Assembly (NCBI GenBank): GCA_033675265.1
Contig: JAUJYZ010001455.1
Coordinates: 186,001-250,000 of the forward strand
Length of the DNA stretch: 64,000 nucleotides
Source of the DNA: Actinostola sp. cb2023
Taxonomy: Eukaryota; Cnidaria; Anthozoa; Actiniaria; Actinostolidae
Reading direction: 5' to 3'
A program made the translations under genes and the position numbers. Shown here one piece after another: positions 1-12,000 of this stretch; the first letter of the stretch is position 1; each line of letters starts with the position of its first letter. The notes under the pieces are model-generated. The model did not search any database. It was given only the letters and a program-made list of their open reading frames with translations, and was not told where the DNA came from.

Positions 1-1
1 T

Positions 2-3000
2 CAGCGTCGTGGTCGTGCTGGTCGTGTGACGTCAGGGGTTTGTTTTCACATGTTTACAAGTCGTCGTTATGGCTACGTCATGCAGGAACACCAAATACCA
101 GGTCCATATATGTCAAATTATATACTCGATGAGGAAATATAAAACGCATGCGTATGCTATGTTCAGATTTAGAACACGCAGGGACAATACAATACATACA
201 GCTTATTAGATGTTTTCTCGGGTATTACGGGCTGATGTTTTACGAGTTGCGAATGTATTTTTCCGAGCCCGCAGGATGAGGAAAAATGCGAGCAACGAGT
301 AAAATGTCAGCCCGTAATACCCGAGAAAACGTCTAATAAGGGATTTATCATATAACTGTGATGTAATTTTATCAGGATACTGTTTTTTGAGTTTTTTGAG
401 TTGTGAACAGGGCATTACGGATTTCTACAGGGCATTAACGCCTCATATCGGCCCTCAAAAATGACCAACTTTGGTAAAATTACGTCCCAGATATATAATA
501 AAAAACAATTAAGCTTCATTAGGTTCCCCGAAGAGTTCTTCATACCTAATTTACAATGATTTGAATACGAGAGACTGACTGACTGACTGATCAGAACACG
601 AGAGAAGTGTTACGCGTCGTGCTTATGAAGTCAATTCATGGACAATATATTCATGTCGTCGTGTCGTCACGTCATCTCGTTTTTCGACATGTCAAGTCGT
701 TGTTCTACCACATCGTCTCGTTGTTTTTGCACTTCGTCCCGTCGGGTTCCGAAGTCGATTCGTCAATAATTTATCTTTGTCGTCATCTCGTCGTGTCGTC
801 TTTTACAGTCTTTTACCACTTCGTCTCGTTGTTTTACCTCGTCGTCTCGTCGTGTTTTACCACGTCGTCTCGTCGTTTTACCTCGTCTCGTCGTTTGACC
901 ACGTCGTCTCGTCGTTTTACCACATCGTCTCGTCGTTTTACTTCGTCGTCTCGTCTTGTTTTTAACAGGTCGTCTCGTCGTTAAACCACGTCGTCTCGTC
1001 GTTTTACTTCGTCGTCTTGTCGTTTTACCACGTCGTCTCGTCGTTTTACCTCGTCGTCTCGTCGTGTTTTACCACGTCGTCTCGTCGTTTTACCACGTCG
1101 TCTCGTCGCTTCGTTCGGTTTACAGCCGGGTATGGACCTTTTCGTAGTTTCCCAGAATGCTTCATGATTCTGCGCGCGCAAGCGGAAATTCAGTAGAAAA
1201 CTTAGACTTAAAAGTGCGTAAGAAGAACTACAAAGATAGATGCAAATTCTCAAGCAAAGAATATAGTTTTTTCCTGTTCTTGATTAGTTACAGTAGTCCT
1301 CAATCTACACGATCAATTCTAAATATAATTTTTTTTCCCTGACCTCGCTTGCGCGCGCAGCAGAATCATGAAGCATTCTCTGGGCTCCCTGTATGTTCCG
1401 ATAAAGAACAGAGGAATTGTGGGAACGATAAGCACATGGTTCATCACTTCAGTTGGTTGTCAAACGAGCCAGTTCTACAAACGATGGAAGAAGTGAAAGA
1501 TATCCTTAAGGATGCATTGAATCGAATTGAAAGAATAACGTCTGTTACATCAACGACCACTTCGCAGTCTTCTGGCTCTGGATCGGGTTTTCAATCTAGC
1601 CAAACTCAATCTACACTTGGAACATATGTAAATACAGTAGTGTAGCAGGGTGCCATGGCCCCATCATTTGGGAGTGAACATGACCCCTTGCACATGCAGC
1701 CATAACAAAAGTGGTTTGGTTTATTTCATGTAACTAAGTCATCTAGTTACATGTAGGAGTTACCCACTACATCTGCAGAAGGATCAATAATCAGCAAACT
1801 TATTGTCGAAGAGAGTAACAAATCTGTTCGTGTTCACTGTACGTTCACCCCGCTGCACCGGCTGTGTGAAACACAACTATTAAGCTTATATTAAATACAG
1901 TTGTAAAATACGCGCGTTTACACAATTAATATAAGCTTAAGCTTAATAATTCAAAATAAAAATGAATGGATGGGACAAACAAACAAGAAAACTTATCATG
2001 AAGAGTACCTACATCACACGGTCAAGCGCCACATCTGACAAATCGCTAAACGATTTTCTCTGTAGTCCATAATCAGCAATCCGTCTTTGAATAGTTTTAC
2101 TTGATACACCAAACATTTTAGCAATCAAGGAAGTAGAGAAAGAAAGTTCAAGGTACATTTCCAACCGTTCTTTACAAATAAATATTTCAGGTCGCCCACG
2201 ACACCCCGTGGAAATAAATATTGGCCCTTTATTGGTGGTATTCATACTGGCTGACAATGCATTTCTTGCTTGTTGTAGTCCAGAGTAGATTTGTGAAGGA
2301 ACGTCATCGTCAAACAACACTGAAATCCAGGGGCGTAGCGTGCACATACGCACATACGCACGTGCGTACAATTTAAAATACTTAAAATCTATATATTATA
2401 AGAAACATAAAAATATTTAAAAAAAATTGAAATCAAAGACAAAATCTTAACAGCTGACTCAGTTTAAACTTGCTGGAAACTACTCACAGAAGGCAGGAAA
2501 TGCTAGTTTGGAGAACCTATACCTCAAAATTTTTCGGGGAGCTTGCCCCCGCATCCCTCTACAAGCTCGCGCCTTCGCCGCTCGTCAGATTGTGTCGCCA
2601 ATAAATTTCCCCTTGCAATCAGTCATTGTAGGCATGTATAATAATAATTGTAGTTAGTACAGTCTCAAAGGCTTCGCCTCGGGTTGTTATATCGCTATTA
2701 GCGATAACGGTAGCGGTATATAACCCGTTTACATAAATCCTTTACATAACCTTTACATAAATCCTTTACACATCCTTTACATAAATTCTTTTAATTATAT
2801 AACCTTTACATAAATCCCCCCAAAAACTGAGTGATAGATGCATTTTACTAGCTATGTATTTATGTAGCGAGAAAGTCCGCTGGAAAACGAAGAAAATGGT
2901 ATTTCCGAGTCTCTAGATTTCTAAATTTTCTGGGGGGGCATGCCCCCTCACCCCCCTAGAAGCTCACGCCTTCGGCGTTCGTTGCTATGTGCGTACATTG

Positions 3001-6000
3001 GAAAAAAAGCACGCTACGCCCCTGAAATCCTAGCCAATATGCTGGTTTAAGATTCTGTCTATGAATGCACATAAATAGTCACAATCATCTCGGTCTTCAA
3101 ACATTCGATCGTTTAAACGACTGAGTATTTCTTCTATACTTGAACGAAGCCAACTTTTTACTTCCGACAGCATTTCCGCCATTTTACATGAGCCAACATA
3201 AGCACCAGCGCGGAGAGCCGCTGACCGGCCTTCACGACGAGACGACGAGGTAAAACGACGAGACGATGTGGTAAAACACGACGAGACGACGTGGTTAAAC
3301 GACGAGACGACGTGGTAAAACACGACGAGACGACGTGGTAAAACGACGAGACGACCTGTTAAAAACAAGACGAGACGACGTGGTCAAACGACGAGACGAC
3401 GAGGTAAAACGACGAGACGACGTGGTAAAACGACAAGACGACGAAGTAAAACGACGAGACGACGTGGTTAAACGACGAGACGACCTGTTAAAAACAAGAC
3501 GAGACGAAGTAAAACGACGAGACGACGAGGTAAAACGACGAGACGACGTGGTAAAACACGAAGAGACGACGAGGTAAAACGACGAGACGAAGTGGTAAAA
3601 GACTGTAGACGACACGACGAGATGACGACAAGGATAAATTGTTGACGAATCGACTTCGGAACCCGACGGGACGAAGTACAAAAACAACGAGACGATGTGG
3701 TAGAACGACGACTTGACATGTCGACAAAACGAGATGTCGTGACGAAACGACGACATGAATATATTGTCCATGAATTGACTTCATACGTGCTTCTCAACAC
3801 TTCTCTCGTGTTCTGGTCAGTCCCCAAGTGCTATAAAAGTGTACATAGCAGCGCGGACAAGTTTTCTATTTTCTTTTACAAAATACTAAAAACGCCAAGT
3901 TTTGCCCATGCGATGTGCTCTCATAGAGTGCGCTCCATACGCGTCCGTTGGCCAATCAGAGCGCGCGTTATATAATAGTGTGTAAATTATGTGTAGTTTA
4001 CACGAAATTTACACCGCCGAAGAGCGAGCGTTTTTTCCAGTATTAGATGTTGTTGTGTGAGCATGTATTTTGTCAAAGTGTCAGGTTGATAATTTGATCA
4101 GTACCCGTAGACGTACCATCTACTTTACACATCTTTGAAACCTACTGTGCCTCTTACTTTTCAGAAATAAAACGAGTTCCACTGGAAAAACTGTGTTTAC
4201 GAATAAAAATCATGACTTTGTTTCATGGCCACGATGTAAAGGTAAATGTATGAAGTGACTCGCCACACTAATATGATTATGACACTAATGCTGACTTTTG
4301 ACAGGCTGTTCTTAATAGACTATTGGAGCCTCCCAGTGATAATGCTGTCAGAGATTCGTTAGCAAGATTACACAGTCTTGGGGCCCTGGACACTAGTGAG
4401 GTATACAAGTGTTTTAAACCTACTCATTGCGGCCGAAAGTAACCATGAGAAATATATGACTTAGAACGTTCGCGCGCATTGTTCACACGCATCTTTTCTG
4501 CGAATAAAATCAAGGTTCGAATCATCTTGGTCCAGTCCTCTTTCCTCACGTCCAAGATGGCAGCCATGCAGTCACGCATGTTACGTAGACGATTTTGATC
4601 GGCTAATAGACCGAATGCAATAATGGTGTCCAATTCCAATTGCCATTGTTCTGGACTGACTAACCTCGTGTTCATGTGGAAACACAAAATCATTTTCACC
4701 TGTATGAGAGGCTAGTCAGTCCAGAACAATGGCAATTGCTGAACTGGACGCCATTATTGCATTCGGCCTATATTTCGAGAACGATATCGGTGGTGATGAC
4801 CCCCATTTCTTATTTTGTGATTTTACAAAGAATCATAAAAGCTCCCCATGTACCAAATTTAAAGAAAAAAACCTGGATATGTTTTGATAAAAACACGAAT
4901 TTAGATGAAAACTTCAACCTACCTTCACGCGAAAGAGTCGTCGATGGCTACGTGGTGACTGTAAATATGAGCCCAAAACTACAGGTTGTTTCTATATATA
5001 TTTGTACATAATTTTATTCTATAAACTCTTAGATAGCCATTTGAAGAAAATCTTAGCAATCCGTTTAGTTTTTCTACAAAAAATACCTGTCATTCTCGAC
5101 TTTCCGTGGATTTAACGCACGTATACGTAATTTTCGATTCGATCAGAAAAAGGGTATACTTTGAAGCAATCTGGCTCCATAGCGAAGTCGGTGACCCCCA
5201 TTTTTTATTTGCTCATTTAGCTTCTATAATGATCTTATTTCACCATACGGAGTTTTAGCCGGAAAAACATGGATAATTTTTTTTGCCCGGGAACGTCCTT
5301 ACTAATTGGTTGTCTCTGGCTTATCTAGTTGTTTTTAAAACTAGTACATATTATAATAAAGATATGTTTCTTCTACGTAAAAATATATCCGAGCTTTCGG
5401 GCCCTTGGCCCATCATCAGGGAATGAAGGTAATTCTAACGAACATCGAGAGAGGAGTCGCTACGAAGATCTCTTGGCATTCATCAATGGCTCTTCGTTTT
5501 TCGCTGCTGAGAGATCTTCTCGTCTTTGACTGCACACCGAACACTCTGACGAGTAAAGAGTGCAAGATTTCCCTAAAAAAAATCCACATGAAATGCCGTC
5601 CCAATCCAAAATAGCCGTCTTCTTCGACTTCGCAAGAGACGATATGCAAATCCCTCAGAGTTGCTGGTTACCGGAAGCATTGCGCAACTTTGCAGATTTC
5701 TGACGCCCCCCAAAAAAACAAAAAAAGACGGGCTGTGTATTTCAACTCGTGCCGGCCAAAGACCTGGGCACGAGTAATAACTTGATGATATAATAAAGAT
5801 TCGTTTCTTCTACGTAAAGGATTTAATATATCCGAGCTTTCGGGCCCATGGCCCATCATCAGGGAATGAAGGCAATTCTAACGAACTTTCAGTTAACGTA
5901 GAAAACAATGACAAATGACAAACGCGTTGCTATGCACGCGCACAGTAATGTGATGAAGCACTATCAAAGAGTTCATCACTTTACTGTGCGCGTGCATAGC

Positions 6001-9000
6001 AACGCATTTGTCATTTGTCATTGTTTTCTACGTTAACTGAAAGTTCGTTAGAATTGCCTTCATTCCCTGAACGCATAACCTCTTAGATGATGCCAGTTTT
6101 GCGAAAAGGCATCGACTCCCTTGGCCTCTGGCTCGGGCCTCCAACTGAAAAACTTGGGACGTTGCCTTGTAAACCTTGTTGCAAACAAGTGTAATGCTAG
6201 ATGACCCCATTTTATGGCCAATGTGTGGAAAACTACCTGATGTAGTTTCTAATCGCTGAAGTCATACACTAGATATACTTGATAACCCTGGACTCGTATT
6301 CGGCTACAACATTCTGACTTCATGGGATGTATTTAGCTTTGACTGTAATATACTGCGACTCAGACACCACTCCCACAGGTGAAAGGCTATGCTGGCCAGG
6401 ATAGAGGACCTCCCATCCTGTTCACATATAGGTTACCGCTGTGATGTTGTCCATTAGAGCAGATTTCATATATGACTGTCAAAAACTTATGGCACGGACG
6501 TGCCGTGCCGTGACTGTGATGATTTAGGATTTCGAATGAATTCGTGCCGTGCCGTGCGCCGTGGTTTTTCACAGTCATACGAAATCTGCTATATAAGCAG
6601 TACCTGTACTTTTTCCCAAAGCCTCCCGCAAGCATTTCTAAGCAGTTGATGTGTATAATTTCAAGCACAGAAAAATACGCCAGAATGTACGAGACAGAAT
6701 GTATCCGTAAATGACGGATACAAGGCCTTAAAGTTGTATATATCTAAGTTCAACACGAAGTGCGATTCACTCTTTCAGTATTCTAGAAGAAACTGGAGTG
6801 TTGATGACAGCGACAACGTATGGTATGAAGCGCGTCCACTCTGAGTAAACAAGCTTGACAGTATGATGAAAGCTATCAGTGAAGAAGTACAGTTATCAAA
6901 CATCTACACCATCTCGCCATTCTTTATCGTCGCTGCGCCGAGAGCAACTCTAGCTGCTCGAGTGCTCTCCAAACTTCCCAAGTGCATCCATAACTCGATA
7001 GACGCACGCTAAACATGAACCAATTATTAACTATGACACACATATCGATAAATGTCCACCACTATTCACCTCCACTCTTTAGGGAATAATTGTTAAATGA
7101 AAATGTGTGTTTTGCTAATAAATGATTAACTCAACTGTTTTTAAAAGGAGTTGTGTACTAAATATATATTGCTATTCATTCTCCAGAATCTAACTTCATT
7201 AGGATACCATTTGGCAGCATTGCCCGTAGATGTCAGGTACCTGCATTTAATGTTATATCAAGATATTGGATGACGACATGCAAACAACTGTCATTACTAG
7301 TTTAAGACCTGTCTTGCAGAGGAGGAAAACTGTAGTCTGAACATGTATGTCACTGGGAGTTACAAAGCCGGCTTATAGTTGTTACAATTTCCTTCTGTAG
7401 AATTGGAAAACTCATGCTACTTGGAGCCATTTTCCGCTGTCTTGATCCAGTGTTAACGATAGCTGCTGCACTAAGCTATAAATCACCATTTGTAAGTACC
7501 TACCATTGATAGTACCATTAACACTAGTCACTTGTAAGTACCTACCAATGATAGTACCATTAACAATAGTCACTTGTAAGTACCTACCAATGATAGTACC
7601 ATTAACACTAGTCACTTGTACATGTAAGTACCTACCAATGATAGTACCATTAACAATAGTCACTTGTATGTACCTACCAATGATAGTACCATTAACACTA
7701 GTCACTTGTATGTACCTACCAATGATAGTACCATTAACACTAGTCACTTGTATGTACCTACCAATGATAGTACCATTAACACTAGTCACTTGTATGTACC
7801 TACCAATGATAGTACCATTAACACTAGTCACTTGTAAGTACCTACCAATGATAGTACCATTAACCATATCAAACTTATGTTATACAAAAGGTCATTGTTT
7901 CACATATGCAGATGAGGCGAGTCTTGTTTAGGCGAAAAACAGCATGATTTTGATACATTTTTGCTTTTTACTGCATTGTTAAAATAAAAACCAAAAACCT
8001 ACCAGCAGAATATAAAAGCGAATATGTAAGGAATGAATAAGCTGGCAATTCAAGCACAAATAAAGATGTTTGACCGTGGCATTTTCCGTTTCTTCAAAAT
8101 TGATCGAACTGAAATCTCTGAAGAGATATGGGAGAGCGTTAGATACGCTACATACAAAAACCCAGTGAATTCCTTGGGAATTGTGTCAATCAAAAACCTA
8201 CCGCCAGATTCAAATGCTCTGTAATGATACGCGCGTTTTGATATAAAATAGATGTATATTGGATAAAATTAAGCGGTGGCAAAATGAAATCTAAAACTCT
8301 TTGTTTGGTAATCGTGAACATCATATTGGTGCTCTTTATCCCGGTCTGTATGTAGAAGCTACATAGACAAATAAATTATGGCTCGGAAAGGACGTTTTTG
8401 AAGCCAATTTCTAATATTTACACACAAGATCAATAGGTCTGAAGTTCGAATTTGTGATATATTTTCCCCTGTTGAGGAAACATATGCAGCTCTATAGCAT
8501 CCTCTTTTATACTTCTAATTCACACATTGTCAAAGGCGGAAAAAGATCAATTGAGAAATGCTTTATTTAGCGGCCAAAGAACAAATTGCTCGATTAATCG
8601 GGCCTCAAACGTGCTTTTAATAGTAAACAAAGCACATTTGTAATTCAATAATTTCAGCTTGCACAAGCGCATTCAAAAACGTTGTCCGCGTGATACTGTG
8701 TCCCAACAGGAGCAAATGTTCAATGATGCAGGACATAAGTTTGATATGAATAGTCACTTGTAAGTACCTACCAATGATAGTACCATTAACACTAGTCACT
8801 TGTAATTACCTACCAATGATAGTACCATTAACACTAGTCACTTGTAAGTACCTACCAATGATATAGTACCATTAACACTAGTTACTTGTAAGTACCTACC
8901 AATGATAGTACCATTAACACTATTCACTTGTAAGTACCTACCAATGATAGTACCATTAACACTAGTTACTTGTAAGTACCTACCAATGATAGTACCATTA

Positions 9001-12000
9001 ACACTAGTCACTTGTACATGTAAGTACCTACCAATGATAGTACCATTAACACTAGTTACTTGTAAGTACCTACCAATGATAGTACCATTAACACTAGTCA
9101 CTTGTAAGTACCTACCAATGATAGTACCATTAACACTAGTTACTTGTAAGTACCTACCAATGATAGTACCATTAACACTAACTTGTAAGTACCTACCAAT
9201 GATAGTACCATTAACACTAGTCACTTGTACATGTAAGTACCTACCAATGATAGTACCATTAACACTAGTCACTTGTAATTACCTACCAATGATAGTACCA
9301 TTAACACTAGTTACTTGTAAGTACCTACCAATGATAGTACCATTAACACTAGTTACTTGTAAGTACCTACCAATGATGATAGTACCATTAACTCTAGTCA
9401 CTTGTATGTACCTACCAATGATAGTACCATTAACACTAGTCAATTTACATGTAGTACCTACCAATGATAGTACCATTAACACTAGTCACTTGTAAGCTCA
9501 ATGATAGTAGCATTAACACTAGTTACTTGTAAGTACCTACCAATGATAGTACCATTAACACTAGTCACTTGTATGTACCTACCAATGAAGTACCATTAAC
9601 ACTAGTTACTTGTAAGTACCTACCAATGATAACCATTCACACTAGTTACTTGTAAGTACCTACCAATGATAGTACCATTAACTCTAGTCACTTGTAAGTA
9701 CCTACCAATGATAGTACCATTAACACTAGTCACTTGTACATGTAAGTACCTACCAATGATAGTACCATTAACACTAGTCACTTGTAAGTACCTACCAATG
9801 ATAGTACCATTAACACTAGTTACTTGTAAGTACCTACCAATGATAGTACCATTAACACTAGTCACTTGTATGTACCTACCAATGATAGTACCATTAACAC
9901 TAGTTACTTGTAAGTACCTACCAATGATAGTACCATTAACAATGGTCACTTGTAAGTACCTACCAATGATAGTACCATTAACACTAGTCACTTGTAAGTA
10001 CCTACCAATGATAGTACCATTAACACTAGTCACTTGTAAGTACCTACCAATGATAGTACCATTAACACTAGTCACTTGTAAGTACCTACCAATGATAGTA
10101 CCATTAACACTAGTTACTTGTAAGTACCTACCAATGATAGTACCATTAACACTAGTCACTTGTAGGTACCTACCAATGATAGTACCATTAACACTAGTTA
10201 CTTGTAAGTACCTACCAATGATAGTACCATTAACACTAGTCACTTGTAAGTACCTACCAATGATAGTACCATTAACACTAGTTACTTGTAAGTACCTACC
10301 AATGATAGTACCATTAACACTAGTCACTTGTAAGTACCTACCAATGATAGTACCATTAACACTAGTCACTTGTACATGTAAGTACCTACCAATGATAGTA
10401 CCATTAACACTAGTCACTTGTAAGTACCTACCAATGATAGTACCATTAACACTAGTCACTTGTAAGTACCTACCAATGATAGTACCATTAACACTAGTTA
10501 CTTGTAAGTACCTACCAATGATAGTACCATTAACACTATTCACTTGTAAGTACCTACCAATGATAGTACCATTAACACTAGTTACTTGTAAGTACCTACC
10601 AATGATAGTACCATTAACACTAGTCACTTGTACATGTAAGTACCTACCAATGATAGTACCATTAACACTAGTTACTTGTAAGTACCTACCAATGATAGTA
10701 CCATTAACACTAGTCACTTGTAAGTACCTACCAATGATAGTACCATTAACACTAGTTACTTGTAAGTACCTACCAATGATAGTACCATTAACACTAGTCA
10801 CTTGTAAGTACCTACCAATGATAGTACCATTAACACTAGTCACTTGTACATGTAAGTACCTACCAATGATAGTACCATTAACACTAGTCACTTGTAATTA
10901 CCTACCAATGATAGTACCATTAACACTAGTTACTTGTAAGTACCTACCAATGATAGTACCATTAACACTAGTTACTTGTAAGTACCTACCAATGATAGTA
11001 CCATTAACTCTAGTCACTTGTATGTACCTACCAATGATAGTACCATTAACACTAGTCACTTGTACATGTAAGTACCTACCAATGATAGTACCATTAACAC
11101 TAGTCACTTGTAAGTACCTACCAATGATAGTACCATTAACACTAGTTACTTGTAAGTACCTACCAATGATAGTACCATTAACACTAGTCACTTGTATGTA
11201 CCTACCAATGATAGTACCATTAACACTAGTTACTTGTAAGTACCTACCAATGATAGTACCATTAACAATGGTCACTTGTAAGTACCTACCAATGATAGTA
11301 CCATTAACACTAGTCACTTGTAAGTACCTACCAATGATAGTACCATTAACACTAGTCACTTGTAAGTACCTACCAATGATAGTACCATTAACACTAGTCA
11401 CTTGTAAGTACCTACCAATGATAGTACCATTAAAACTAGTCACTTGTAAGTACCTACCAATGATAGTACCATTAACACTAGTCACTTGTAAGTACCTACC
11501 AATGATAGTACCATTAACACTAGTCACTTGTAAGTACCTACCAATGATAGTACCATTAACACTAGTCACTTGTAAGTACCTACCAATGATAGTACCATTA
11601 ACACTAGTTACTTGTAAGTACCTACCAATGATAGTACCATTAACACTAGTCACTTGTAGGTACCTACCAATGATAGTACCATTAACAATGGTCACTTGTA
11701 AGTACCTACCAATGATAGTACCATATAGTGACAAACCACGGCACACGGCACTGTCACGGCACGAAATCTGCTCTAACCATTTGTATCTGCATGCAGTACT
11801 TCATTTAGAACTCTGATTCTCGTACTACCATATATTATGAACTTTCTGTTGACGTCTCAGTATGTTAATGCGTACATTGTCTCAATTTGTTTATCCATAT
11901 GCATGCAGATTGCACCATTTGATAAGCGTGATGAAGCAGACAAGAAAAGAAAACAATTTAGTATTGGTTGTAGTGACCACCTGACGCTGTTGAATGCATA

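Larger units (their letters stand above)
592..3815. mobile_element. 3.2 kb DNA transposon with minisatellite-filled long terminal inverted repeats
   Basis: The ends CAGAACACGAGAGAAGTGTT (592) and its complement (to 3815) begin inverted repeats of about 550 bp (592-1125 and about 3225-3815). Most of each arm is a 21-bp tandem array of the type CGTCTCGTCGTTTTACCACGT. The interior holds a broken HTH gene (- strand), a candidate exon (+ strand) and two smaller insertions. It fills most of the 102-4164 intron of DHX57. Confidence 0.75.
5354..5880 (-). repeat. Tandem repeat with one hammerhead ribozyme per unit (retrozyme/Penelope-like)
   Basis: A segment starting TAATAAAGATNNGTTTCTTC recurs at 5354 and 5791, a period of 437 bp. 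Both copies run through the hammerhead block and into TCAGGGAATGAAGGNAATTC before diverging. The internal sequence between the ribozymes has no long open frame. Tandem units bounded by type I hammerheads with a minimal stem III are known from Penelope-like elements and small animal retrozymes; no reverse transcriptase is visible here. Confidence 0.7.

Noticed and set aside
607..1253. Ser/Arg/Val-rich frames and their Arg/Asp-rich opposites, also at 3295-3827
   Set aside because: 21-bp tandem repeat in the inverted arms. Overlapping frames on both strands show no codon preference.
4495..4530. tRNA gene (GGTTCGAATCA B-box-like word)
   Set aside because: No A box or foldable cloverleaf upstream.
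7492..11725. CRISPR array
   Set aside because: Units are contiguous with no unique spacers, and the host is an animal intron.
9666..11816. 716-codon open frame (MIVPLTLVTCKYLP repeats) and the 423- and 282-codon frames opposite
   Set aside because: Products of the 42-bp minisatellite, whose unit is 14 codons. The region is an intron of DHX57 and both strands are equally open.
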